Shown here: positions 48,623 to 58,701 of the stretch, one piece after another | How positions within the stretch are numbered: the first letter of the stretch is position 1 | How the letters are laid out: each line of letters starts with the position of its first letter | Assembly (NCBI GenBank): GCA_030278955.1 | Contig: JAOANR010000012.1 | Span: 22,871,977-22,935,976, forward strand | Source of the DNA: Hygrophila difformis | Taxonomy: Eukaryota; Streptophyta; Magnoliopsida; Lamiales; Acanthaceae | Direction: 5' to 3' | DNA: 64,000 nt | Translations under genes and position numbers: made by a program | The notes under the pieces: model-generated | Told to the model about the DNA's origin: nothing | The model's database searches: none | The model's input: only the letters and a program-made list of their open reading frames with translations

Positions 48623-49294
48623 CATGTCGTGAAACAGAAATTGCGTCGTGAACCGTGGGTTCACGACGGGAGGATCACGACATGAGGGGTGGGGAATAAG
48701 AGAAATTGATTTTTTTTTTTTTAATTTAGGGTTTCCGTGTCGCTAGACAAAAATTGTGTCGCGAGACGTGGTCTCGCGACACGGGGCTGGCAACATGGGG
48801 GTTGGATGTCAGAATTTTTTGGTAATTAAAAGAGATGAGGACCAGTCGTGGGACCATAAATTCTGTCGCGAACCTAGGCTCGCGACATGGGTCTCGTGAC
48901 TGGGATGGTTTAACAAAATATTCTAAGTATTTGGTTCCCAGTCGCTAAACTTGGAAAGTGTGTTGCGAGACGTGGTCACGCGACAGGTTGATTTAGCGAC
49001 TGGGCTTTCGAAATATTGTTAAGGCATAATTTCCTAGTCCTGAAACTAAAATATGTCCTGAACCGTGGTTTCAGGACAGGAGTTACACGACTAGAGCCTT
49101 TTAGAGAAGAATACAAGAATTTGGTCCCCAGTCGCTAGGCTAGCATTGTATCGCGACCGTGGGTTCACGATAGGAGTGCCTCACGACTGAGGGTTTTAAA
49201 TATATTAAGACGAGTATCCCTAGGCATCCATGTCGCGAAAAAGCCTTACTGTCGCTAGACGTGGTCTCGCGACAGGAAGAGGTTGGCGACATGG
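48623..49294. repeat. Nested double-hairpin array in the solo LTR
   Basis: Seven units, each an outer stem enclosing an inner stem that usually closes on a GTG or similar short loop. Unit 1: outer CATGTCGTGA/TCACGACATG (48623, 48675), inner 11-base arms (48644-48668). Unit 2: inner 12-base perfect arms (48756-48782). Unit 3: 14-pair outer stem with three G-T pairs (48842-48855 with 48890-48903). Unit 4: 13-base perfect outer arms (48937, 48992). Unit 5: inner TGTCCTGAA/TTCAGGACA (49054-49078). Unit 6: 49129-49189, with mismatches. Unit 7: outer CCATGTCGC/GCGACATGG (49228, 49286). Arms differ between units but stay paired. Confidence 0.88.
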
Positions 49295-50002
49295 ATGGTT
49301 CAGGACACAAGTCAGAAAAAGCAAAAGGAACAGTAGCATGCAAACAACGTGATCATTCCCTACTTTAGATCAAAAAGCTATTTTAACCCAAAAATAACAA
49401 AACATAATATAAAACTAACGAGAACATGCTTGAACAAAAATGTAAATCTACCAGAACAGAATTTAAAATAAAGCATGACCCTAACTAGGATTTAATCACA
49501 CGCATACATGAACATTATCCCCAAAAAAATAAAATAACAGTAAGCAAAAAAATGCATAATAAAGGTCAAATGACCAAAAGAAAATGAAAGCAGTAAGGAA
49601 ATCCATGGGGTGTGAGACTCATTTCATGTTTTTGGGACACAAATAAAGAATATTTTCCCATTTTATTAAATGGGTTTGTTATTATCCATGAAGTTGGACA
49701 ATACAAACCCTAAAAACAAATGTCTAGAAAAGAAAACATGGTAGAAAAGTGGCTACCTAAAGCACTAAAGTGGAAAACCAACAAGAATTTAAGCTAACTA
49801 CCCTAATCTAAGAACAAAATTTAAATAATACAAAAAAAAACTAACTACAGACTACCTAAGAGAGAGCTCTGCAAACTGTCTTCCAGAGAAAAAAAATTGA
49901 ATCCTCAAGAACATAGGGATCACCACCTATTTATAGAAGTGAAACCCTAAGCCCATGGGCCTTGATCCCGAGGCCCACATGTGTCGTAAGACTCACAAAC
50001 AT

Positions 50003-50365
50003 CACAGCTTCCTTCGTGTCGCGAGACTGCGCGGTGTGGCGCGATGTGGCGCGAGACGAGGCTGCATGTCGCAAGGCTTCTTGACTGAGTCTCTAACCTG
50101 CCTTCTGTGTCGCTAGACCATACCCAGTCGCGCGGCCATGTTTCGCGACTGGGTGTCTAGCGACTGGTGTCTTGATACTGGATCTGCCTTCAATTCCTCA
50201 TGTGTCGTGGAACACCTCCCAGTCGCGAGGCCATGTTTCGCGACAGGGGTCTAAGGACTGGAGGTTCCGGACAGATTCTCCTTCTTCATCTGGCTGGCGT
50301 GTCGCTAAGCTGCCCCCAGTCGCGAGACCCTACTTCACGACTGGGAATAATCTCGCGACTGGCTT
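50003..50365. repeat. Second group of nested hairpins in the solo LTR
   Basis: The clearest unit has outer GTCGCTAGAC/GTCTAGCGAC (50109-50118, 50155-50164) and inner CCCAGTCGCG/CGCGACTGGG (50123-50132, 50144-50153). Two looser units follow near 50201-50262 and 50298-50363. The same GTCGC and CAGTCG words are used as in the 48.6-49.3 kb array, with larger inner loops. Confidence 0.8.
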
Positions 50366-50640
50366 GCCTTACTGGGCCTGGTGGGCCAAAATGTATCTTT
50401 TGTGGGCTTTTTCTTTCTTTTCCCATCTTTTTTCCTTCATTTTTCTTTTCTTTTCTTTTTCTGTTGTTTTTGGATTTCTCTAGCATAAATGTGTAATAAA
50501 ATTATATATTTATGCCTTTTTCATACCAGCTTATTGTTTTTACAAATATGCATAAATCAGTCTAATTCTACTGCTTTCTTATTTAATATAAGACCGGGAT
50601 GCGATCAAATGCCCATTTCAGACACGAAAATGGATTGAAA

Positions 50641-50664
50641 ATAATGGACATTTATGGCCATTAT
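50641..50664. repeat. Terminal palindrome of the solo LTR
   Basis: ATAATGG/CCATTAT arms just inside the LTR end (TTATCA at 50661-50666). The LARD-like LTR has ATAACAGTCAA/TTGACTGTTAT in the same place, so the palindrome is kept while its bases differ. Confidence 0.8.
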
Positions 50665-50968
50665 CAGTTGGTACTGGTCAATGAGGTGGAAGGCTTGTCA
50701 GTTGGTACTGAAACGGCGTCTGGTCAGGTGGAGGGTGAAGGCGATGGACCAGTTGGTGATGTGGCAGCTGGGATTGAGTCAGCATCAGTGGTACAAGATT
50801 TGGAAATGGTTGAACCTGATGGAGTGGTGGCTGGTTTTGAGGAGGCAGCTGTTGTGGATGGTAAATTGGTTAATTATGAAGGAATCCATTCCGGTGAAGC
50901 AGTAGAAGGTCATGGAAATATCGGTGGCGGTGGGAATGAGTGTTTTGGTGATAATGCCAATGTAAAGG

Positions 50969-51432
50969 TGTTAACCGTAAAAAAGTTGAAAAATGAATAA
51001 AGATCAAGAACTGAATTGAATGAACGTGAAGGATTACGTTGAACTGAATGAAATTACAATGCTGGAAGTAAAGAAAGCTGTTAACAGTGGAATTACAGAA
51101 AGCGATAAATGAATCTAAAGAAAGCAGTAAATTGCAGAAAGCGATAAAAAGTAAAGTGAAAGCTAAAAAAAAAAATAATGAATCTCGATTTGAGAGTTGT
51201 GTTGGAGGTGTCCCCCCGCTAAAAGCCATCTCTGTTATTTATAAGCCGACTTCACTTCAAGCTTCAAGCCAGGCTTCAATCACCTATGATGTCACGTTCT
51301 ACCATGTCCAACCGCCATTGACTGCATCTACGGAACCGTCCTTCATCGTCCGCTTTATTTTTACATCGATAATCCATAGGCTATGTTACGGACTGGGCCA
51401 TCAATTTGGGCCTGTAACTTTTTGGGTCAACA
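50969..51432 (-). repeat. 3' LTR of the gag-only element
   Basis: Left copy on the plus strand. It matches 57632-58097 at high identity with scattered substitutions and one-base indels. The divergence is greater than in the chromovirus pair, so this insertion is older. Confidence 0.88.
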
Positions 51433-52600
51433 GATGCCCCCCTGCGCAATTTGTCTGATTAGGCCTAGACAAATATGTGTGTTCTAATCTGGCCCAAAAG
51501 TTGTTCTTTTTTTTTTTTTTTTTTTTTAAACTTGGCCACCACATAAGCCTTCTGGCCGCCTGTCTGCTGTCGCCGTTCCTAATCTGCCACCCGAGGTCTT
51601 GATGTCATTTTTCTCTAGCCTAGACACGCGCGTCTTCGCTTGCCCCCAGACACCTGCTTGTTGGAGTCGCCTGAAGTAGCCGCCCAGCTGTTGCCAGCTG
51701 CCCGAGCTGTTGGTTGCGCCACAGGACCTGCCGCCCTCATCTTTTGCCACCTGGCCAGGCCGCCGTCTCCACCTGTTTGCCGCTGGAGATCACACAGCCG
51801 CCCGAGATCATCACGTAGCCGCCATCCGCCCACTTGAAGCCTGCCGCCCTGGTCTCTCAGCCGCCCGGAGCTGCCTCTGCCGCTCCATCTGTCCAGCCGC
51901 CATTAGCCTCTACTGTAACTCATCTCCGGCCACCCCTGGTCTGCCGCCGGTGCCTTGGGCGCCGCCGTGCCTCAGCTGTAGCTTGCGCCGTCTGTCTCCC
52001 TCTTGCTACCAGCACAGCTCAGCCGCCACCTGGCTTGCCGCCATCACCAGCATTCCTTAGCCTATTCTGTCTGTCTGCTTGACGCCTTGGACTGCCTTTG
52101 TTGAATGCCAGCCGCCGGCTGCCTGTTCGAGAGAGTGTCAGCCGCTCGTCCATAAATGTAGGGAATACGGAACACATGAGAGTTTCTTGACTCGGGATCG
52201 ATGTCCCAAAACGGGGGATGAAATCGACCTAGAACGTGTCCCATTTCGCAGAGTAAGCATCCTGCATCGATTTCGCAGGCCGCCATTGTAGCTTTTCTTG
52301 TGTCTGTCTAAGGGAGAAATGAGAAAAATAGTTTCCAATTGCCACTTTGATACAAAATGGGCCCTTGCCCTATTTTATAATAATTTTGTATTTTTAGAAA
52401 TTATAATGGGTCTAGTGGGCCAATATATGACATATTTAATTATATATATTAGTATATTATAATAGTAATGTATGTAAGTGTGATATTTTGAACTTATTGT
52501 ATTCCAATTTATGAATACAATTGCTGATTATTTTTATTTTTATATATTTTTTTAAATTATTATTATTATTATTATTATTATTAACCAACTACCCGGCCTC
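51433..52600. other. Non-coding internal region of the gag-only element
   Basis: It holds a T run at 51509-51530, a GC-rich stretch at 51540-52080 full of GCCGCC words, and an ATT microsatellite at about 52557-52582. The frames in the GC-rich part are low-complexity and not convincing. Nothing resembling pol is present. Confidence 0.6.
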
Positions 52601-52604
52601 CAAG

Positions 52605-53341
52605 GCCGCTGTCGATGGCCTTCTAGGGCCATTACCCTGGGAATTTGGCACCAAAGGTGACTGCAACAGCCACCACCTTTGGTTCGTCTTCTTCTTTACT
52701 GGGTTTCACTTCCTCAAAACGAGTCCCGTATGTAGGCCGACGCTTCTAATCTTGTTCCTTAAGCAACTTTTCCAAGCGGGCCGCCCTTTCGGCCAGCTCG
52801 GCAAGATCAGTGGAATCCTGCACAATTAAATGCTTTTTGAGTTTGGGCAACATATTTACCACTGCAATATTGGCTATCTTCCTATTAGGGACCACCATTG
52901 TGCATCGGCCTTAAGCCGCTGTAATCTATTAATAAAGGTACTAGCCGCCTCATCGGCAAATTGTTTTGCATTAGTTAGGTCTGCGAGACTCACCTGTGAC
53001 AGTGGTGTGTAGAACCTGTCGTGGAATGCTCGCTCGAGGTCGGCCCAATTTTGGATTGAATTAGGCCGCAGGGATGCATACCATGCAAAGGCGGGCCCTG
53101 TGAGGGATAAACTGAACAACTTCAATTTGTGCCAGTCATTAGCCGCCGCTTCCCCACATTGAGCAGTGAATCTGCCCACATGTTCCACAGTGGACTTGCC
53201 ATTGTCCACTAAGAAGGTGGCGAACCCGGGCATCTTAAAGCCCCGCGGATTCGGTTGCATAATATCTACCCAGTCAGGGTAAGATTTCCGGTATGTAGGT
53301 CACTCCATCGGCCTTAGTTGAATCCCAAAGTGTTGCTGCAT
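52605..53341 (-). pseudogene. Ty3-type Gag, C-terminal part
   Basis: On the minus strand, 53260-52874 encodes a retrotransposon Gag domain (PRGFKMPGFATF, STVEHVGRFTAQCGE, LTGPAFAWYASL, FHDRFYTP). The coding sense continues to about 52605 in a shifted frame with a Glu/Lys-rich tail, interrupted by a stop. The N-terminal part lies beyond the nested solo LTR, at 56192-57200. Gag would package RNA for copying by another element's polymerase. Confidence 0.8.
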
Positions 53342-56186
53342 TGTAACACCCCGGATTTGATAACCCAGGCCGGGATGCCACCGCCACACCTCTCAAGCAA
53401 GACACGAGTTCATTCGAGCTCGCTTGAGAGATGCAAGGCTAAAGGTATTTCGAAAATAATTTAAAAACAAGCCCAAAAAGATTTATTTTAAAATAACATA
53501 GTATAATCCACACAAAATAAAATAAGCCGCAGCGGAAAATTTAAATATGGGCCGACATGGCCAAAACGCAGTGGGTAATTTAAGTCTAACAAAATACAAT
53601 ATTCACAATTACTAATTTAATTCCCGAGCCCCAATATGCGTGCATGCTCATGCCATTTCTTCATACTCTGTAAAAGAAAAATAAAACAACGGGTTTTATC
53701 AGTATATAAAATACTGAGTAAGCTAATTCTTAACATAACAATAATAGGTTTTAAAATGTACTTAATAAAAATTCACCTTTTTCTCATACACATTTTATAA
53801 TATGAAAATGTATTTTGACAACATTGATAATAAGGCTTTAAAGGCATAATTCTAAATGCAAAGGGGCGTACACGAATATTAAGTATATAAGCTTAAAAGC
53901 TTAGTAAAAAGGAACTTATTAATGCGGAGAGTTCTAAAAACCATAGTTAAGATATATGTTCTCGTATGACGAATATTTCATTCTTTTACTTTTGTTTCAA
54001 TATGATCGAGATCACCGTATTCCACTTGGGCACATATGTCCACAAGTCTCACAAATCACAATTCGCTAGGGCCCTTATGTCCACTAGCCATACAAATCAC
54101 CATTCGCTAGGGCTCTTATGTCCGCTAGTCATACGCTTGGGCTCTTATGTCCACAAGCCGCATATTCGATATTTCACTAGGGCTCTTATGTCCGCTAGTC
54201 ATACGCTTGGGCTCTTATGTCCACAAGCCACATAATCAATATTTCAAAGTATCCAACTTGATCATAAATCACAAGGTTTTCAAAATGGTTGAAAGTGTCG
54301 CAAGGAAAGTTTTCCATAAATCTCTAGGTTTGATAACCGCACACGTCGCAAATTACGCCTTTTGGTTTCAAAAATTCATTCTTAAGGCGATCACTATGAA
54401 GTTTACACAGTATACCAACGACACCCTAATGAACAACTTTTGTGTTTTAGGTTTCTCTAAATCATGTAAGGAAACAAGTCAAATTTTGCAATCTTTTCAA
54501 AACCCAAAATCTGTCAACTTCCTGGTAACAGCGCACAGTTTTTAAAACACGTTTTTGACCAAGTAAACGATCTCTAAAAATTATGAAATTTTACAGGCGC
54601 CTACAAGACACAAAAATGAACAAGTTTTATTAGAGGCAATATGTCCGGAAACACTCCCAATCAGATCAGATTTGCGCCACAAATTCAATTAGAATTCCTG
54701 TTCCTATTTTTCCTTAAAGACGCAGAACAACCAGATCGCATTTGGCGGTACAAACGTTAATGAAAAATTACGAAACTTTACAGACACGTTCTTCCAACAG
54801 TCCTCTACAAATTTCATTTTTATACCAAGGATTAATTTTGATGGGATCCATTAGAAAAACGTCGAAGAAGTCGGATATGCAAATCTGTACACAGTTTTAG
54901 ATTTGAGAAAAATGCAGGAATAAACCAGATTCGATTTGACGGACCAAACGTCGACGAAAATGTCTGAAAATTTGACACAATATACTTTAAATCATTAGGA
55001 ACAATTTTGTAGTTTTAAGTTTCTCCGTTTGAATGTCGAAAAGGGTTTAAAAGTTGGATTTCAGAAAACGCGCGTAGGGAGAGTTTTTGGGACAGATTTT
55101 CGTATGTTGACTAGAACATGCATTCCATTCGATTTTAGGGCACCAAAACGGTTATGAGAAGAATCAACTTACAGTATCTAAGATCTAAAGTCTTAGATTT
55201 CGTCGGGATGTCCTCCGGAGTCCGTGGACAGGTCCAATCTACTCGTTTCTTTCTCTTCGGTCCCGATTTGTGGATACAAGAGCGAAAAACTAAAAGTTAG
55301 GACTCTAAATTTGATTAGGAACCATGATCTAAGATTGAAATCTATTCTTACCACCACACGAAGTCTGAAAATTTCTTGGCTTGCCCAAATCGTCACCTCC
55401 TTCGTCGGGTGGTCTTCGAATGTGCAAGAACTTGGGTTTTTTGGATTGGATGAGCAAAGGAGAGAAAGTGAGGGGTAATGAGGGTGAATAGGATCTGAAA
55501 TAATGTGTTTTAGGGTGTTAGGATCGGCCATAAATCGCCCATGATCCTTTCCCCCCATTTGTGATCTAGTATCCATGGTAGAGGGCCGAAAATATGGCAA
55601 GAAAATCGCATAACCGCGTCAAGTGCAGCTGCTGCGTGGTTGGCGCGGTGTAAGGCCAAACACCGCGTGGAGGGCGCGCGTCATGGTCTGGGCCGTGCGT
55701 CCGGACTGGGCCGTGCGATCCCGTCGGGCCTTTTCTCCTCTCTTTCGGGTTTCTATCCTCCTACATTTTCGGGCTCGATTATTCCGGGTCATTCTCGGAT
55801 CACGATTCCTATCTTAAATCTATTTCGACTTGAAATTGATTTCGTGTTTGAAATCTTAAGTCCGTCGGTTTCGGATTTGTCGGCTTCTAATTCGTCGTCT
55901 TTTGGCTCCCGTGCAATAATTTATCTGATTCAATTATTTCCGACTTCACGGGTTTTTTGGAATTAAAATTCTTTTCCTTCTTGAATTTAATTCCAATTCT
56001 TTTGGGATTAATCCATGGAATATCTTCGGGCTTTCTTTCCCTCTTTTATTCCATTTTTAATTTATCGGTAATTCATTTCCGAGCAATAATGAATTATTTT
56101 CTTCTTCTCGGAAATATTTCGGCCTTGATCGGATTAATAAATGAATTTTATTCCTTTGGACGCCGATAAAAATCCCGGGTATTACA
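53342..56186 (-). mobile_element. Solo LTR of a Tekay-related chromovirus
   Basis: 2845 bases with ends TGTAATACCC...GGGTGTTACA on the minus strand and TGCAT duplicated at 53337-53341 and 56187-56191. The last ~45 bases match the chromovirus LTR at 38660-38703 with about one change, but the 5' part is a different family, which recurs at 62216. It contains a hairpin array (54024-54228), degenerate AAGTTGT-type motifs, and the same acceptor block (AG at plus 53668-53669). A GTAAGT donor lies at plus 55167-55172. Confidence 0.92.
54024..54228 (-). repeat. Six-unit hairpin array with matched stem changes
   Basis: 24-base units start at 54024, 54065, 54106, 54135, 54176 and 54205 (plus strand). 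The 14-base loop is close to GGCTCTTATGTCCR. Stems are ACTTG/CAAGT, GCTAG/CTAGC, GCTAG/CTAGT, GCTTG/CAAGC, ACTAG/CTAGT and GCTTG/CAAGC. Five of six are perfectly paired despite changes at two stem positions. Confidence 0.92.
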
Positions 56187-56228
56187 TGCATCATGTCTGT
56201 CAGCAACTCGGGTGAGACCGTCGGTGCC

Positions 56229-56926
56229 TAGAGGTGTCGAAACGGGCCCGCGGGGCGAAATGGGCCTGCCCGTGCGGGCCCCCGCATTTTTTCGGGCTTG
56301 AACGTTGCGGGCCTAAATGGGGCGGCTCAAAATGTCTAGGCCCGACCCGCCTCACACGCAGGCCACGGGTTATGCGGGGCGGTCCGAGGGTTTTTTATTT
56401 AAAGAATAACATTATTTTTATTTGTAAAAAAAATAAAATCGGATATATTTTTAATGTATATATTAAAAATGAAATAAAGAGATTTATAATTGGTATTTAT
56501 GATTATAAATAAGTAAGTATGTATTTATTGGCACAATTATTTAATTTAATATGGGTTTGTTGAATAGTTATTTAAAAGAATATATGATTATTCCATTTTT
56601 AATACTAAAGGAGTATATTATTTTGTAAAATATAATATGTGCGACAAAAGTTTTATAAATAATTATTGAACTGATTAAAATTTTAGGTCTCACAGATGAA
56701 ATCTTTGCTAGAGTTGTATTAGGTAAGACTGTCTGAGCATAATTCATTAGTTCTATATTTTTAGGCCCGCCCTGCCGCGGGCCTAACCCGCAAAAGCCCG
56801 CCCCGCTGCGGGTTGGGCCCGTTGAGGCCCGTATCTAAACGGGCCTCTAAAAGTTGAGCCCGCCCTGCATTTTTTACCTTGCGGGGCGGGCCGTCCCAAC
56901 GGGCCAAGCCCGTTTTGATAGATCTA
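56229..56926. mobile_element. hAT-type element, GGGCC-rich ends
   Basis: Ends TAGAGGTGTCGAAACGGGC and, reversed, TAGATCTATCAAAACGGGC. TCGGTGCC is duplicated at 56221-56228 and 56927-56934 (8 bases). The ends are packed with GGGCC, GCGGGG and CCCGC words, while the middle (56400-56760) is AT-rich with no transposase. It sits inside the gag coding part of the gag-only element. Confidence 0.88.
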
Positions 56927-56934
56927 TCGGTGCC

Positions 56935-57600
56935 TGCGTAGGAGGCATGGCCGCTGGAGATGTAAGAGGAGCATTGGCGACAGGTGTGGCAGGTGTCGCA
57001 GCCACTCCGCATGGCTCTGGCATCTCCGCCCAGGGTTGTGGCGTCTCCCCCCAGGGTTGTGGCGCTTGCCCCCCTAGTGTTGGCGGCATCCAACCAGGAT
57101 TCAATGGTGCCAGTACTGGTGAGTAGTTAGCCACATACGGTGTGTTTTGCACATTCGGCATGTGAGCTGCCGCTTGACGAGGTATCATGCCAGGTCCACC
57201 AGAGGCCGCCGGCCTCTGGGAGTAGCGGCTGGCCCTGTGTAGTTCCCCAAGCCCTTTCTTGGTCGCCTGACGGCCCTAGGCATGGGAAATTGGGCGGCAC
57301 ATTCGTGCAGTTTGCAGGAACAGTTCCTTCTTGCTGAGTATGCAAGGAACCACATATTCTGTCCTGTCAGTCTGGTCGGTCATGGCAAGCCGCAACACAT
57401 CCAAGAGATGCTTGGTAAGCAGAGGCATGAACTCGGCTAGAGAGGTGTAGGGGTAGAGAAGTGCACGCCGTATCAACGGCATCCTCAGATGGTGTTCTAA
57501 CTCGCGTCTTCTCCTGTAGAGACATTTCTTCAAATCTCTATGTCAGATCGCTCACAAGTTTTCCTCTGAGAAGCATACACTCTTCAAAGCGAATATGGCT
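56935..57600 (-). pseudogene. Gag N-terminal part of the gag-only element
   Basis: The minus strand from 57188 to 56935 encodes a Pro/Ala/Gln-rich segment with tandem PQPWGE-like repeats. It continues past the hAT element and the solo LTR into the Gag domain at 53260. Upstream, 57533-57276 is an open but unrecognised stretch next to the 5' LTR. Confidence 0.5.
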
Positions 57601-57631
57601 TCAATTTCATGTTCCACTGGGCGTGCTAATT

Positions 57632-58097
57632 TGTTAAACGTAAAAAACTTGAAGAAGGAAGAAAGATCAAGAGCTGAATTGAATGAACGGGAAGGATTAC
57701 AGAATTGAACTGAATGAAATTGCAATGCTGGAAGTAAAGAAAGCTGTAAACAATGGAATTACAGAAAGCAATAAATGAATATAAAGAAAGCAGTAAATTG
57801 CAGAAAGCGATAAAAAGTAAATTGAAAGCTAAAAGGAAAATAGTGAATCTCGATTTGAGAGTTGTGTTGGAGGTGTCCCCGCGCTAAAACCCATCTCTGT
57901 TATTTATAAGCCGACTTCACTTCCTGCTTCATGCAAGGCTTCAATCACCTATGATGCCACGTTCTACCATGTCCAACCGCCATTGACTGCATCTAGGGAA
58001 CCGTCCTTCATCGTCCGCTTTATTTTCTACATCGATAATCCTTAGGCTATGTTACGGACTGGGCCATCAATTTGGGCCTGTAACTTTTGGGTCAATA
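57632..58097 (-). repeat. 5' LTR of the gag-only element
   Basis: Right copy on the plus strand and the 5' LTR in element orientation. The adjacent minus-strand sequence AATTAGCACGCCCAGTGGAA is where a primer-binding site should lie; I could not assign a tRNA with confidence. Confidence 0.85.
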
Positions 58098-58701
58098 AAA
58101 GGTAACCGAAGGAGTGGCGGATGGGGCACTGGAGATAGATGCGGCAGGAGAAAGTGAGGTGTCTGTTGCGGAAGAGGGTAAGGTTAGTGAGAAAATTGCT
58201 GTGGAGGCAATCCATTTGGTTGGGGATGATGTTGGATGGAAAGGGGTTACCGAAACGGTGTCTGGTGAGGTGGAGGGTCAAGGGGTTGGTCCAGCGGGAG
58301 ATGCGGCAGTTGTGATTGAGGAGGCATCAGTGGTACAAGATGCGGAAATGGTAGAACCTGATGGAGGGGCTGATGGGGCACAGGCGATGGATGCGGCCGG
58401 AGAAAGTATGGCATATGTTGGGGAATGGGGTAAGGGGAATGAGAAAATTGGTGTTAGAGCAGACCAGTTGGTTGGAGATGATATTGGAGGGAAAGGGGCT
58501 ACCGAAACGGTGTCTGGTGAGGTGGAGAGTGAAGGTGTTGCTCTAGCTGGTGATGTGGCGGCTGCTATTGAGGAGTCAGCAGTGGAGCAAGATAGGAAAA
58601 TGGTAGAACTTGATGGAGTGGCGCCTGGGATTGAGGAGGCAGTTGTTGTGGGTAAAGATTTGGTGGTTGCCGAGGTGGATAGGAGGGAGGGTTTGATGTG
58701 A

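Larger units (their letters stand above)
34746..50666 (-). mobile_element. Solo LTR split by a Ty3 element
   Basis: After removing 35948-47373 plus one GGATA, the pieces 34746-35947 and 47379-50666 make one LTR of about 4.49 kb. It is collinear with the LARD-like LTR at 4217: shared blocks include the CGGATCGTTCACTGGAGGAT block (35029), GGGAAGGATCCCAAAATA (47780) and GACACGAAAATGGA (50621). GTTGG flanks it (34741-34745 and 50667-50671). No internal region or second LTR exists, so it is a solo LTR, a product of LTR-LTR recombination. It carries nested hairpin arrays missing from the LARD-like LTR. The left edge rests on the GTTGG/TG match and is the less certain one. Confidence 0.75.
50969..58097 (-). 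mobile_element. Gag-only LTR retrotransposon (TR-GAG-like)
   Basis: LTRs 50969-51432 (464 bases) and 57632-58097 (466 bases) are direct repeats. The left LTR has TG...CA ends (TGTTAACC...GTCAACA); the right one has lost the final CA to TA. AAAGG is duplicated at 50964-50968 and 58098-58102. Removing the nested solo LTR and hAT element leaves about 3.6 kb. Minus-strand gag is present but no protease, RT or integrase is found, which matches the TR-GAG class of non-autonomous elements. The minus-strand sequence CAGGGGGGCATC beside the left LTR is the likely polypurine tract. Confidence 0.88.
50667..58701 (+). pseudogene. Val/Glu/Gly-rich repeat protein frame, split by an LTR element
   Basis: The pieces 50668-50968 and 58103-58701 become one open frame of about 900 bases when the LTR element and one AAAGG copy are removed; the frame is kept across the junction. 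The protein is acidic and rich in Val, Glu, Gly, Asp and Ala. A ~126-base motif (TETxSGxVE...GDxA...VxQDxxMVExDG) occurs at 50707, 58249 and 58501; the last two are part of a 252-base tandem duplication. I recognise no domain. The left side is cut by the 34746-50666 solo LTR, and the frame does not extend into 34.7 kb, so an upstream exon boundary or start is lost. It ends at TGA 58699-58701; another frame stays open for about 90 bases beyond. It is probably a fragment of a plant gene. Confidence 0.6.

Noticed and set aside
51540..52080. GC-rich, GCCGCC-filled frames on both strands
   Set aside because: They are low-complexity and overlapping inside the gag-only element, with no domain; probably composition-driven.
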